Source: an uncultured Lachnospiraceae bacterium (GTDB lineage Bacteria > Bacillota > Clostridia > Lachnospirales > Lachnospiraceae). Taken from it: DNA of 8,381 bases. The stretch lies in NCBI GenBank assembly GCA_947174615.1, contig CAMWJQ010000165.1:1-8381 (forward strand), read 5' to 3'. This document shows positions 1 to 6,058 of this stretch, piece by piece. Both the position numbers and the translations under genes were made by a program. Each line of letters opens with the position of its first letter. Within the stretch, counting starts at the first letter, position 1. A model generated the notes under the pieces. The model searched no databases. It saw nothing but the letters and a program-made list of their open reading frames with translations, and was not told the DNA's origin.

Positions 1-9
1 AGTACATAC

Positions 10-43
10 GCAAAAGTCCTTGGCATAAACAGCCAAGGACTTT
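10..43 (-). terminator. Rho-independent terminator after rpsU
   Basis: A perfect 12-bp inverted repeat (13-24 with 32-43, stem AAAGTCCTTGGC) closes a 7-base loop. Read on the minus strand, the hairpin runs directly into a TTTT tract and lies 17 bases past the rpsU stop codon. The T tract is short and its first Ts are also part of the stem, so termination strength is uncertain. On the plus strand only three Ts follow the stem, so the minus-strand role is preferred. Confidence 0.8.
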
Positions 44-60
44 GATTCAATTAATTAACA

Positions 61-237
61 TTAATTATATTTACGCTTTCTAGCTGCTTCAGACTTTTTC
101 TTACGTTTTACGCTTGGCTTTTCATAATGCTCTCTTTTACGGATTTCTTGCTGAATTCCGGCTTTAGCGCAACTTCTTTTAAATCTGCGTAAAGCGCTAT
201 CCAAAGTCTCGTTTTCTTTAACGATTACATTTGACAT
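61..237 (-). CDS. rpsU: 30S ribosomal protein S21
   Basis: Encodes the small basic ribosomal protein S21 of 58 residues, a late-assembling component of the 30S platform that helps translation initiation. The protein starts MSNVIVKENETLDSALRRFK, followed by the family's typical RSCAKAGIQQEIRKREHYEK segment and a lysine/arginine-rich tail ending RKRKYN. Length and sequence fit Firmicute S21 over the whole protein. The start is ATG at 237. Two Shine-Dalgarno-like runs precede it: GGGAGGT at 251-257, which is rather far away with a 13-base gap, and AGGTG at 245-249 with a 7-base gap. It follows alaS by 145 bases but has its own strong promoter and is closed by a hairpin terminator, so it is probably transcribed mainly alone. 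Identification is near certain. Confidence 0.97.
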   Translation of the reverse strand: MSNVIVKENETLDSALRRFKRSCAKAGIQQEIRKREHYEKPSVKRKKKSEAARKRKYN

Positions 238-309
238 GCTATCACACCTAACCTCCCTCCAGCCTCTATTATTGTGTGCCAGACTGTTCGGGTATACTTA
301 ATTGCACAC
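238..309 (-). promoter_or_regulatory. 5' leader of rpsU with a possible hairpin
   Basis: The predicted rpsU transcript starts near 307-310, leaving a leader of about 70 bases. Its very first bases, GTGTGC (304-309), can pair with GCACAC (274-279), a 6-bp stem enclosing 24 bases. Downstream are two purine-rich ribosome-binding runs (251-257 and 245-249). Whether the stem forms or regulates anything is unknown. Ribosomal protein mRNAs often carry autoregulatory leaders, but I do not recognise this one. Confidence 0.3.
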
Positions 310-314
310 TTAAA

Positions 315-342
315 ATTATAGCACATATTAAGCATACGTCAA
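315..342 (-). promoter_or_regulatory. Sigma-A promoter of rpsU with extended -10
   Basis: On the minus strand, TTGACG (337-342) is separated by 16 bases from a perfect TATAAT (315-320), and TGC stands immediately before the -10 hexamer, giving an extended -10 element. The DNA upstream, between alaS and the -35 box, is strongly A/T-rich and could act as an UP element. The predicted start site is near 308-310. It lies in the 145-base gap between alaS and rpsU, where no terminator hairpin was seen, so some read-through from alaS is also possible. Confidence 0.85.
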
Positions 343-382
343 TAGTTTTTTCAAGATTTTTCTAATTTATTTTATTTCAGCC

Positions 383-3040
383 CTATCGAATCTGTTCCTG
401 AAGTACCACTTTGGTCTGTCCGATCGCCTGATCGATTCCCTCAGGATTCTTGCCGCCTGCCTGTGCCATATTTGGACGTCCGCCGCCGCCGCCGCCTACA
501 ATCCCTGCGATTCCTTTGATCAGGTTGCCCGCATGTGCACCTTTGGATATAGCCTCGTCCGTCGCCATCGCCACGAGGTTTACCTTTCCATCCATGCCGG
601 ATGCAAGTACAACAACACCCTCGCCGAGCTTTGCTTTTAACTGGTCTCCCAGATCTCTCAGTCCATTCATATCCACGCCATCGACTCTGGCTGCCAAAAG
701 CTTGACGCCTTGAACCTCCGTCACCTGATTCATGACATCCCCGAGAGCCTCCTTGGCTGCCTTGCTCTTCAGGGATTCATTCTCACTCTGGAGCGCCTTG
801 ATCTCTGCCATCATATGCTCAATCTTTTCCAACAGATTTGCAGGCGTTGTCTTTGCCGTCTTTGCCGCTGCATGAAGCTCCTCTTCGATCTGTTGATAAT
901 ACGCAAATACATTGTCGCCCGTAAGCGCTTCAATACGGCGAACGCCCGCTGCAATACCGCTCTCGGACACAATCTTAAAGGTTGTGATATCCGCGGTATT
1001 CTTCACATGCGTACCACCGCAAAATTCCTTCGAAAATTCACCCATAGACACAACACGCACCGTCTCACCATACTTCTCATCAAACAGTGCCATCGCACCA
1101 GTCTTTTTCGCCTCATCCATTGTCATGACCTGCGTCTGCACTGCGATATTCTCAGCAATCTTCTCATTGACCATCCGCTCAACAGATGCCAGCTCGTCAG
1201 CAGTCATCGCCTCAAAGTGGCTAAAGTCAAAACGAGTGCGCTCTCCGTCCTGATAAGAACCTTTCTGCTGCACATGTGTTCCGAGCACCTCGCGAAGCGC
1301 CTTCTGCAATAAGTGTGTTGCAGAATGATTTTTACAGATTTTCGTGCGCAATGTTCTGTCAACGCTTAGCGTCACCTCATCACCCACCTTCATCATACCA
1401 CGTGTCATCCTGCCAATATGCCCGACTTTCCCGCCAAGCAGTTTGATCGTATCTTCTACCACAAACTCACCGGACGCAGCCGTGATGATACCCCGGTCTC
1501 CCTGCTGACCGCCCATCGTTGCATAAAACGGCGTCTCATCAACGATGATCGTGCCGATTTCACCGTCTGAAAGCGCCTCGACAAGCTCGCTCTCCGTCGT
1601 CAGTACAGAAATCTTTGATGCCGTCTCCAACGTATCATAGCCAACAAATACGGTTGTGACCTTGGGATCAATAGACTCATATACGGTTGCATCCGCTCCC
1701 ATGTAATTTGTCTCTTTTCGAGCATTTCTCGCCTTTGTACGCTGTGCCTCCATCGCTGTATCAAATCCGTCCCTGTCAATAGAAAACCCTTTTTCCTCTA
1801 ATATTTCACAGGTCAGATCAATAGGAAATCCATACGTATCATATAATTTAAATACATTGTCTCCTGACAAAACCTTCTCGCCTGCAGCCTGCATTTGTTC
1901 CTCCATATCTGAGAGAATTGCAAGTCCCTGGTCAATGGTTTTATTAAATTTTTCTTCCTCCTGTGTCAGCACCTTAAAAATAAAATCCTTCTTTTCCTCT
2001 AATTCAGGATAACCGTCCTTGCACTCATCAATGACTGTCCCCGCAAAGTCAGCCATAAATGTACCTTCAATGCCAAGCATTCTCCCGTGACGCGCAGCGC
2101 GGCGAATAATGCGTCTCAGCACATATCCCCGCCCTTCATTCGTCGGCATAATGCCGTCGGAGATCATAAAGGTCGCTGAGCGGATATGGTCGGTGATCAG
2201 TCGGATGGATATGTCTTTCTTCTCGTCCTCCTGATAGGCTGCGCCAGCCATCTCACACACTCTGTCCCGGATTGCTTTCATTGTATTAATGTCAAATACG
2301 GTATCCACGTCCTGCACAACGACTGCCAACCGCTCCAGCCCCATGCCGGTATCAATATTTTTCTGGGCGAGTTCCTCATAATGCCCCTTTCCGTCACCAT
2401 CAAACTGTGTAAAGACGTTATTCCATACTTCTATAAAACGGTCACAGTCACAGCCTACCTTGCAGTTAGGTTTGCCGCATCCATATTTGACGCCCCTGTC
2501 GTAATAAATCTCAGAACAAGGTCCGCAGGGTCCGGCGCCGTGCTCCCAGAAATTATCACATTCTCCCGTTTCCGGGTCACGGTAAAACCGTGTAATCTTC
2601 TCTGCGGGCACACCAATCTCATTGACCCATATGTCATATGCCTCCTCATCCTCACAGTAAATAGATGGATAAAGCCGTTCCGGGTCCAATCCTACCACTT
2701 TGGTCAGAAATTCCCAGCTCCAGTTGAGCGCCTCACGCTTAAAGTAATCTCCGAACGAAAAATTGCCGAGCATCTCAAAAAAGGTCAAATGCCGTGCGGT
2801 CTTTCCCACATTCTCAATATCGCCTGTCCGAACACACTTCTGGCATGTCGTCACCCGGCGCTTCGGCGGGATCTCCTGTCCTGTAAAATATGGTTTTAAA
2901 GGCGCCATACCTGAGTTGATGATCAGCAGGCTGTTATCATTGTGCGGCACCAGCGAAAAGCTTTTCATTGATAAATGCTCTTTGCTCTCGAAAAATTCAA
3001 GAAACATTCTTCGAAGCTCGTTTACTCCATAGTTTTTCAC
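383..3040 (-). CDS. alaS: Alanyl-tRNA synthetase (GTG start)
   Basis: Class II synthetase that charges tRNA-Ala and hydrolyses mischarged Ser- and Gly-tRNA-Ala. The N-terminus KNYGVNELRRMFLEFFESK and the LTFFEMLGNFSFGDYFK segment (motif 2 region) mark the catalytic domain. NIDTGMGLERLAVV (about 228-241) is motif 3. The editing domain carries HSATH (572-576) and CGGTH (674-678). The C-Ala domain follows a predicted coiled coil (about 730-765) and holds a six-glycine run (849-854). A cysteine cluster, CGPC then GCGKPNCKVGCDC, sits at about 172-199. The product is 885 residues, normal for the family. GTG at 3040 is chosen because GGAGG (3048-3052) lies 7 bases upstream and KNYGVNELRR is where family members begin. 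ATG 3044-3046 is only one or two bases from that site, and ATG at 3121 would extend into glyS. It follows glyS by 37 bases, so it is probably co-transcribed with it. Confidence 0.97.
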   Translation of the reverse strand: MKNYGVNELRRMFLEFFESKEHLSMKSFSLVPHNDNSLLIINSGMAPLKPYFTGQEIPPKRRVTTCQKCVRTGDIENVGKTARHLTFFEMLGNFSFGDYFKREALNWSWEFLTKVVGLDPERLYPSIYCEDEEAYDIWVNEIGVPAEKITRFYRDPETGECDNFWEHGAGPCGPCSEIYYDRGVKYGCGKPNCKVGCDCDRFIEVWNNVFTQFDGDGKGHYEELAQKNIDTGMGLERLAVVVQDVDTVFDINTMKAIRDRVCEMAGAAYQEDEKKDISIRLITDHIRSATFMISDGIMPTNEGRGYVLRRIIRRAARHGRMLGIEGTFMADFAGTVIDECKDGYPELEEKKDFIFKVLTQEEEKFNKTIDQGLAILSDMEEQMQAAGEKVLSGDNVFKLYDTYGFPIDLTCEILEEKGFSIDRDGFDTAMEAQRTKARNARKETNYMGADATVYESIDPKVTTVFVGYDTLETASKISVLTTESELVEALSDGEIGTIIVDETPFYATMGGQQGDRGIITAASGEFVVEDTIKLLGGKVGHIGRMTRGMMKVGDEVTLSVDRTLRTKICKNHSATHLLQKALREVLGTHVQQKGSYQDGERTRFDFSHFEAMTADELASVERMVNEKIAENIAVQTQVMTMDEAKKTGAMALFDEKYGETVRVVSMGEFSKEFCGGTHVKNTADITTFKIVSESGIAAGVRRIEALTGDNVFAYYQQIEEELHAAAKTAKTTPANLLEKIEHMMAEIKALQSENESLKSKAAKEALGDVMNQVTEVQGVKLLAARVDGVDMNGLRDLGDQLKAKLGEGVVVLASGMDGKVNLVAMATDEAISKGAHAGNLIKGIAGIVGGGGGGRPNMAQAGGKNPEGIDQAIGQTKVVLQEQIR

Positions 3041-3047
3041 AATCATT

Positions 3048-3052
3048 CCTCC
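3048..3052 (-). promoter_or_regulatory. alaS ribosome binding site that decides the GTG start
   Basis: GGAGG on the minus strand lies 7 bases before GTG (3038-3040). An in-frame ATG (3044-3046) practically abuts this site and would be too close for efficient initiation. An in-frame ATG at 3121 lies inside glyS and has no role that I can see. Confidence 0.8.
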
Positions 3053-3077
3053 AAAATCAATATCGTTGGTCTGTATA

Positions 3078-4469
3078 TTAAAAGTCAAATTTGTCTGAGA
3101 AATATGCATCCAGCTCATCAATCTTGATGCGCACCTGCTCCATGGAATCGCGGAAACGCACCGTCACAGCGTTGTCCTGATCGGACTCAAAGTCATAAGT
3201 CACGCAGAACGGTGTGCCGATCTCATCCTGACGGCGGTATCTCTTACCAATGTTTCCTCTGTCATCAAACTCGCAGTTGTATTTTTTAGAGAGCTGTGCA
3301 TAAATCTTTTCGGCGCCCTCGTTCAGCTTCTTGCTGAGCGGAAGCACACCAATCTTAACTGGTGCAATCGCGGGATGGAAGTGAAGAACGGTCCTTACAT
3401 CACCTTCACCAATTTCCTCCTCATCATAGGCGGCACAGAGAAAAGCAAGCACCACACGGTCTGCGCCGAGAGAAGGTTCGATAACATATGGTATGTATTT
3501 CTCTTTTTTCTCATCATCAAAGTATGACATATCCTGTCCGGACGTATTCTGATGCTGTGTGAGGTCATAGTCTGTTCTATCGGCAATGCCCCAGAGCTCA
3601 CCCCAGCCAATGGAAGGGAACAGAAATTCAATATCCGTTGTCCCTTTTGAATAAAAACAAAGCTCCTCCGGCGCATGGTCGCGCAGGCGCATCTCCTCCT
3701 CCTTGATGCCAAGGCTTAAAAGCCAGTCACGACAGAAACCTCTCCAATACTGGAACCATTCAAGGTCTGTACCCGGCTCGCAGAAGAACTCCAGCTCCAT
3801 CTGCTCAAACTCTCTGATGCGGAAGATAAAGTTTCCCGGCGTAATTTCGTTTCGGAAGGATTTACCGATCTGACCAATACCAAAAGGAATCTTCTTTCTG
3901 GAAGTTCTCTGTACATTCTTAAAGTTGACAAAAATCCCCTGTGCCGTCTCGGGTCTCAGATAAACGGTATTCTTCGCATCTTCCGTCACACCCTGAAATG
4001 TCTTGAACATCAGATTAAACTGTCTGATATCCGTAAAATTATGTTTGCCGCAGGTCGGGCAAAGGATATTTTTCTCCTCGATAAACTGCTTCATCTCCTC
4101 CTGCGAAAAAGCGTCGATCGGCTTGTCCAGCGTGATGTTGTTCTCTCCGGCATAATCCTCGATAAGCTTGTCTGCGCGGAAACGCTCATGACACTCCTTG
4201 CAGTCCATCAGAGGGTCTGAAAATCCGCCGAGATGCCCAGATGCCACCCATGTCTGCGGATTCATCAGAATCGCACAGTCCACACCTACATTGTATGGAT
4301 TCTCCATGATAAACTTCTGCCACCATGCACGTTTTACGTTATTCTTCAGCTCAACGCCCAGATTACCGTAATCCCATGTGTTGGCAAGCCCGCCATAGAT
4401 TTCCGAACCGGGATATACAAATCCTCTGCTTTTTGATAACGCTACAATTTTGTCCAATGTCTTTTCCAT
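3078..4469 (-). CDS. glyS: Glycyl-tRNA synthetase, homodimeric (alpha2) type
   Basis: Class II synthetase that charges tRNA-Gly in the cytoplasm. The product is 463 residues from MEKTLDKIVALSKSRGFVYP, the usual size for the single-chain bacterial form, as opposed to the alpha/beta GlyQ-GlyS form. Visible are the glycine-enzyme N-terminal signature FVYPGSEIYGGLANTWDYG, a CxxC pair at 90/93 and another at 137/140 that may bind zinc, LRPETAQGIFVNF (171 on), motif 2 with FRNEITPGNFIFRIREFEQM (about 205-224), motif 3 EPSLGADRV (331-339), and a C-terminal anticodon-binding domain from about 360 (VLPLSKKL to FRDSMEQVRI). ATG at 4469 is chosen because AGGAG lies 8 bases upstream; the in-frame ATG 15 codons earlier has no such site. 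It starts 31 bases after the lipoprotein gene and ends 37 bases before alaS. No T-box leader fits in either gap. Confidence 0.97.
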   Translation of the reverse strand: MEKTLDKIVALSKSRGFVYPGSEIYGGLANTWDYGNLGVELKNNVKRAWWQKFIMENPYNVGVDCAILMNPQTWVASGHLGGFSDPLMDCKECHERFRADKLIEDYAGENNITLDKPIDAFSQEEMKQFIEEKNILCPTCGKHNFTDIRQFNLMFKTFQGVTEDAKNTVYLRPETAQGIFVNFKNVQRTSRKKIPFGIGQIGKSFRNEITPGNFIFRIREFEQMELEFFCEPGTDLEWFQYWRGFCRDWLLSLGIKEEEMRLRDHAPEELCFYSKGTTDIEFLFPSIGWGELWGIADRTDYDLTQHQNTSGQDMSYFDDEKKEKYIPYVIEPSLGADRVVLAFLCAAYDEEEIGEGDVRTVLHFHPAIAPVKIGVLPLSKKLNEGAEKIYAQLSKKYNCEFDDRGNIGKRYRRQDEIGTPFCVTYDFESDQDNAVTVRFRDSMEQVRIKIDELDAYFSDKFDF

Positions 4470-4500
4470 CTCACGTTCTCCTAACCTCATTTTATTTATG

Positions 4501-5145
4501 TTATTTAAATACAATCATTTTGCTGCCTTTAGAGTAGGATACATTCACACTCTTTTTTCCGGCAGAAGTGACGCCCTCGCCCACATACAGTATTTCACCA
4601 AAGCAATTGACGCGCAGCAGCTCTGATTCCTGTTCCTCTGTGTTTTCCACGATGACGACATGACTGTCTCCCATTCCCAGCAGCTCCGGTTTTGAAATCG
4701 TCCCAGTTTCAGCTGATTCTGACACCGCACTCAGCGTCACATTCAGATCATACCCTGCCATGTTGGCATCCTTTACTGTTCCAACAAAAAAATCTTCCTG
4801 ATTAAATCCTGCATATGCCTTATAATCGCCAAATTCGATCTCAACATTCGCAACGCCGTCCTTCGCCTTACAGCTTTTTAGTTTGATCTGCGCTCCCGTA
4901 TTCTCTGCCTTGTATGCATTGATGGAGGTCTCGATCATTGACTTTAATCCCTCCACATCATAATAGCTCTCAACAAAATCTTCCACAATCGTGCTCAAAA
5001 TGCTCCCATCCTTATTGACTGAAATGGAGGATTTTGTCGCTGAAGCCACCAGCTCGTCTTTGACCTCCTGCGTTTTTTCCCCGCATGCAGTGAGTCCCAG
5101 CATACAGATCCACATCATTAGTATAATTGTTTTCCCTATCCTCAT
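4501..5145 (-). CDS. Uncharacterised lipoprotein
   Basis: A secreted lipoprotein of 214 residues with no function I can name. The N-terminus MRIGKTIILMMWICMLGLTAC has a positive n-region, a hydrophobic core and a lipobox L18-T19-A20-C21, so the mature protein should be lipidated on Cys21 and held on the outer face of the membrane. The mature part starts with a charged linker. A KDGSILSTIVEDFVESYYD segment (about 45-63) is followed by a helix (LKSMIETSINAYK) and then a beta-rich remainder ending SYSKGSKMIVFK. No catalytic motif is seen. I recall similar KDGSI/YYD/LKSMIE lipoproteins in Lachnospiraceae, without an assigned role. ATG at 5145 is chosen because GGTGGAG lies 6 bases upstream; the in-frame ATG at 5157 falls before that site. 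It has its own promoter at the recO 3' end and leads the glyS-alaS unit by 31 bases. Confidence 0.88.
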   Translation of the reverse strand: MRIGKTIILMMWICMLGLTACGEKTQEVKDELVASATKSSISVNKDGSILSTIVEDFVESYYDVEGLKSMIETSINAYKAENTGAQIKLKSCKAKDGVANVEIEFGDYKAYAGFNQEDFFVGTVKDANMAGYDLNVTLSAVSESAETGTISKPELLGMGDSHVVIVENTEEQESELLRVNCFGEILYVGEGVTSAGKKSVNVSYSKGSKMIVFK

Positions 5146-5193
5146 AACCATCTCCACCCTAATTCATTTCAATCGTTGTGCGTACTGCGTTAT

Positions 5194-5222
5194 ATTATAA
5201 ACAACTTAATCTATATTTTCAA
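5194..5222 (-). promoter_or_regulatory. Sigma-A promoter for lipoprotein-glyS-alaS
   Basis: On the minus strand, TTGAAA (5217-5222) lies 17 bases from a perfect TATAAT (5194-5199). The -35 box is inside the last codons of recO and the -10 box is just past its stop codon (5206-5208). The predicted start is near 5187, giving a leader of about 40 bases before the lipoprotein ATG. That leader is too short for a T-box or riboswitch. No hairpin terminator separates it from recO, so read-through from the era-recO transcript may add to expression. Confidence 0.8.
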
Positions 5223-5868
5223 GTATTTCAAGACTTTTAAAATTTTTGTCCATTACTCTTTTGCACATCCTCCTGCTATAAAGTCCCAATTCCTGCAATA
5301 CTTCTGTCTTTACATGAAATGAAAAAAGCTTTTCGACAGGTGTCTTCATTATGTAATCTATTGTGTATGCCGTTGACTCCATCAGCGCGTCCTCTGTTCC
5401 CAATCCGGGAAACTCGCCATTCAGCATAACAGATTTTAACTCAAATACATACCGCACCAGTTTATCTTCGAAATTAGGCGCCGTCAGTGCGCGCAGTGAC
5501 TGGTACAGAAGTTTAAGCATTCCAGTCTCATCATTGTTCTCTCTTGTGTAGTAATCACAGATTTCCAGAAAGTACATGCCATAATAGGCGCCTGCAAAAT
5601 CCTGCCGCAGCTCCTCAAAATAATTTGAGATCTCTGCGTCTGACATCGTGTAGGCGTTTCTGCCCACATAGAGCTTGAACTGTCCAAAAGAAAAAGGATT
5701 GGTCGGCGCCATCAGCCTGTTGCCGGGTTTCCTGGAAGCCCGGGCAAAGGCTGAGATCTTCCCTCTTTCTTTTGTGAGGAGAACAACTCTCCTATCGTAT
5801 TCTCCAATCGGTTCTGCTTTGATAACAATCCCTGTCAGTATTACAAAATCCTGCATCCCTGTACTCAT
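5206..5868 (-). CDS. recO: DNA repair and recombination mediator RecO, zinc-motif-less
   Basis: RecO works with RecR (and RecF) to load RecA onto SSB-coated single-stranded DNA and to anneal strands during gap repair. The protein starts MSTGMQDFVILTGIVIKAEP. The N-terminal OB-fold signature is clear: IGEYDRRVVLLTKERGKISA (21-40), then FARASRKPGNRLMAPTNPFS. The helical C-terminal domain follows (LRQDFAGAYYGMYFLEICDY and onward), ending FKSLEILENID. At 220 residues it is shorter than zinc-binding relatives such as the roughly 255-residue Bacillus protein. The loop between NGEFP (150-154) and STAYTIDYI (165-173), where those relatives carry CxxC...CxxC, is only about 10 residues and contains no cysteine. 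The protein has just two cysteines (104, 202). ATG at 5868 has AGGAG 6 bases upstream; the longer in-frame start at 5970 only translates the yqzL region out of frame. Its start overlaps the YqzL-like gene by 77 bases. Confidence 0.95.
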   Translation of the reverse strand: MSTGMQDFVILTGIVIKAEPIGEYDRRVVLLTKERGKISAFARASRKPGNRLMAPTNPFSFGQFKLYVGRNAYTMSDAEISNYFEELRQDFAGAYYGMYFLEICDYYTRENNDETGMLKLLYQSLRALTAPNFEDKLVRYVFELKSVMLNGEFPGLGTEDALMESTAYTIDYIMKTPVEKLFSFHVKTEVLQELGLYSRRMCKRVMDKNFKSLEILENID

Positions 5869-5980
5869 GTGTCTCTCCTGCCTTACTGTTGGCTTCTTCC
5901 ATCTCAGGATGCCCTTTGTAAGCCAGATAATCGTGTACCTGTCCTGTCTGCATAAACCGGCTCCATCCATCCTCGTACAT
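5792..5980 (-). CDS. YqzL-like small protein
   Basis: A 62-codon reading frame between era and recO. Its N-terminal part, MYEDGWSRFMQTGQVHDYLA then YKG, has the W..F..TG...DYL.YK pattern of the small YqzL family, which in Firmicutes sits at this position between era and recO; its function is unknown. The C-terminal part (HEYRDAGFCNTDRDCYQSRT onward) is charged and runs in a different frame over the first 77 bases of recO, so it may be little constrained. ATG at 5980 is preferred over ATGs at 6022-6025 because the family match begins there and AGGG lies 7 bases upstream, though this site is modest. The arrangement suggests translational coupling to recO. Confidence in the family rests on the short motif and the position. 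Confidence 0.72.
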   Translation of the reverse strand: MYEDGWSRFMQTGQVHDYLAYKGHPEMEEANSKAGETHEYRDAGFCNTDRDCYQSRTDWRIR

Positions 5981-6058
5981 TGCTCGTCCCTGCCCTTTCT
6001 GTATTGTGCACAGCGTCCACATCAATAGGGTGTGCTTATGGGACGATTTTATTCATTT
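5981..6058 (-). other. era-yqzL intergenic leader with inverted repeat
   Basis: This 78-base gap holds a 7-bp inverted repeat: TCGTCCC (6041-6047) can pair with GGGACGA (5984-5990), enclosing 50 bases. An inner stem is possible between GCACA (6032-6036) and TGTGC (6009-6013). The downstream arm contains part of the only candidate ribosome binding site of the YqzL-like gene, so a folded RNA could mask it. No T-tract follows, so this is not a terminator. The pairing may be chance. Confidence 0.25.

Noticed and set aside
343..382. Search for a terminator after alaS
   Set aside because: The stretch is A/T-rich but contains no convincing hairpin, so no terminator is annotated between alaS and the rpsU promoter.
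450..713. Plus-strand frame with proline runs, opposite alaS
   Set aside because: The prolines are the antisense of the AlaRS glycine-rich C-terminus. There is no ribosome binding site or recognisable domain.
710..1312. 200-codon plus-strand frame opposite alaS
   Set aside because: It lies entirely antisense to well-conserved AlaRS coding sequence, with a composition typical of a shadow frame (many Leu, His, Arg, Cys) and no motif.
2186..2899. 237-codon plus-strand frame opposite alaS
   Set aside because: Long but fully antisense to the AlaRS catalytic domain; no domain, promoter or ribosome binding site was seen.
3041..3121. Longer alaS starting at ATG 3121 (27 extra residues) or at ATG 3046
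   Set aside because: The extension overlaps the glyS end and has no family similarity. GGAGG is correctly spaced only for GTG 3040, and ATG 3046 nearly touches that site.
5869..5970. N-terminal extension of recO back to ATG 5970
   Set aside because: The extra residues are the YqzL-like gene read in another frame. AGGAG before ATG 5868 and the RecO family start fit the shorter protein.
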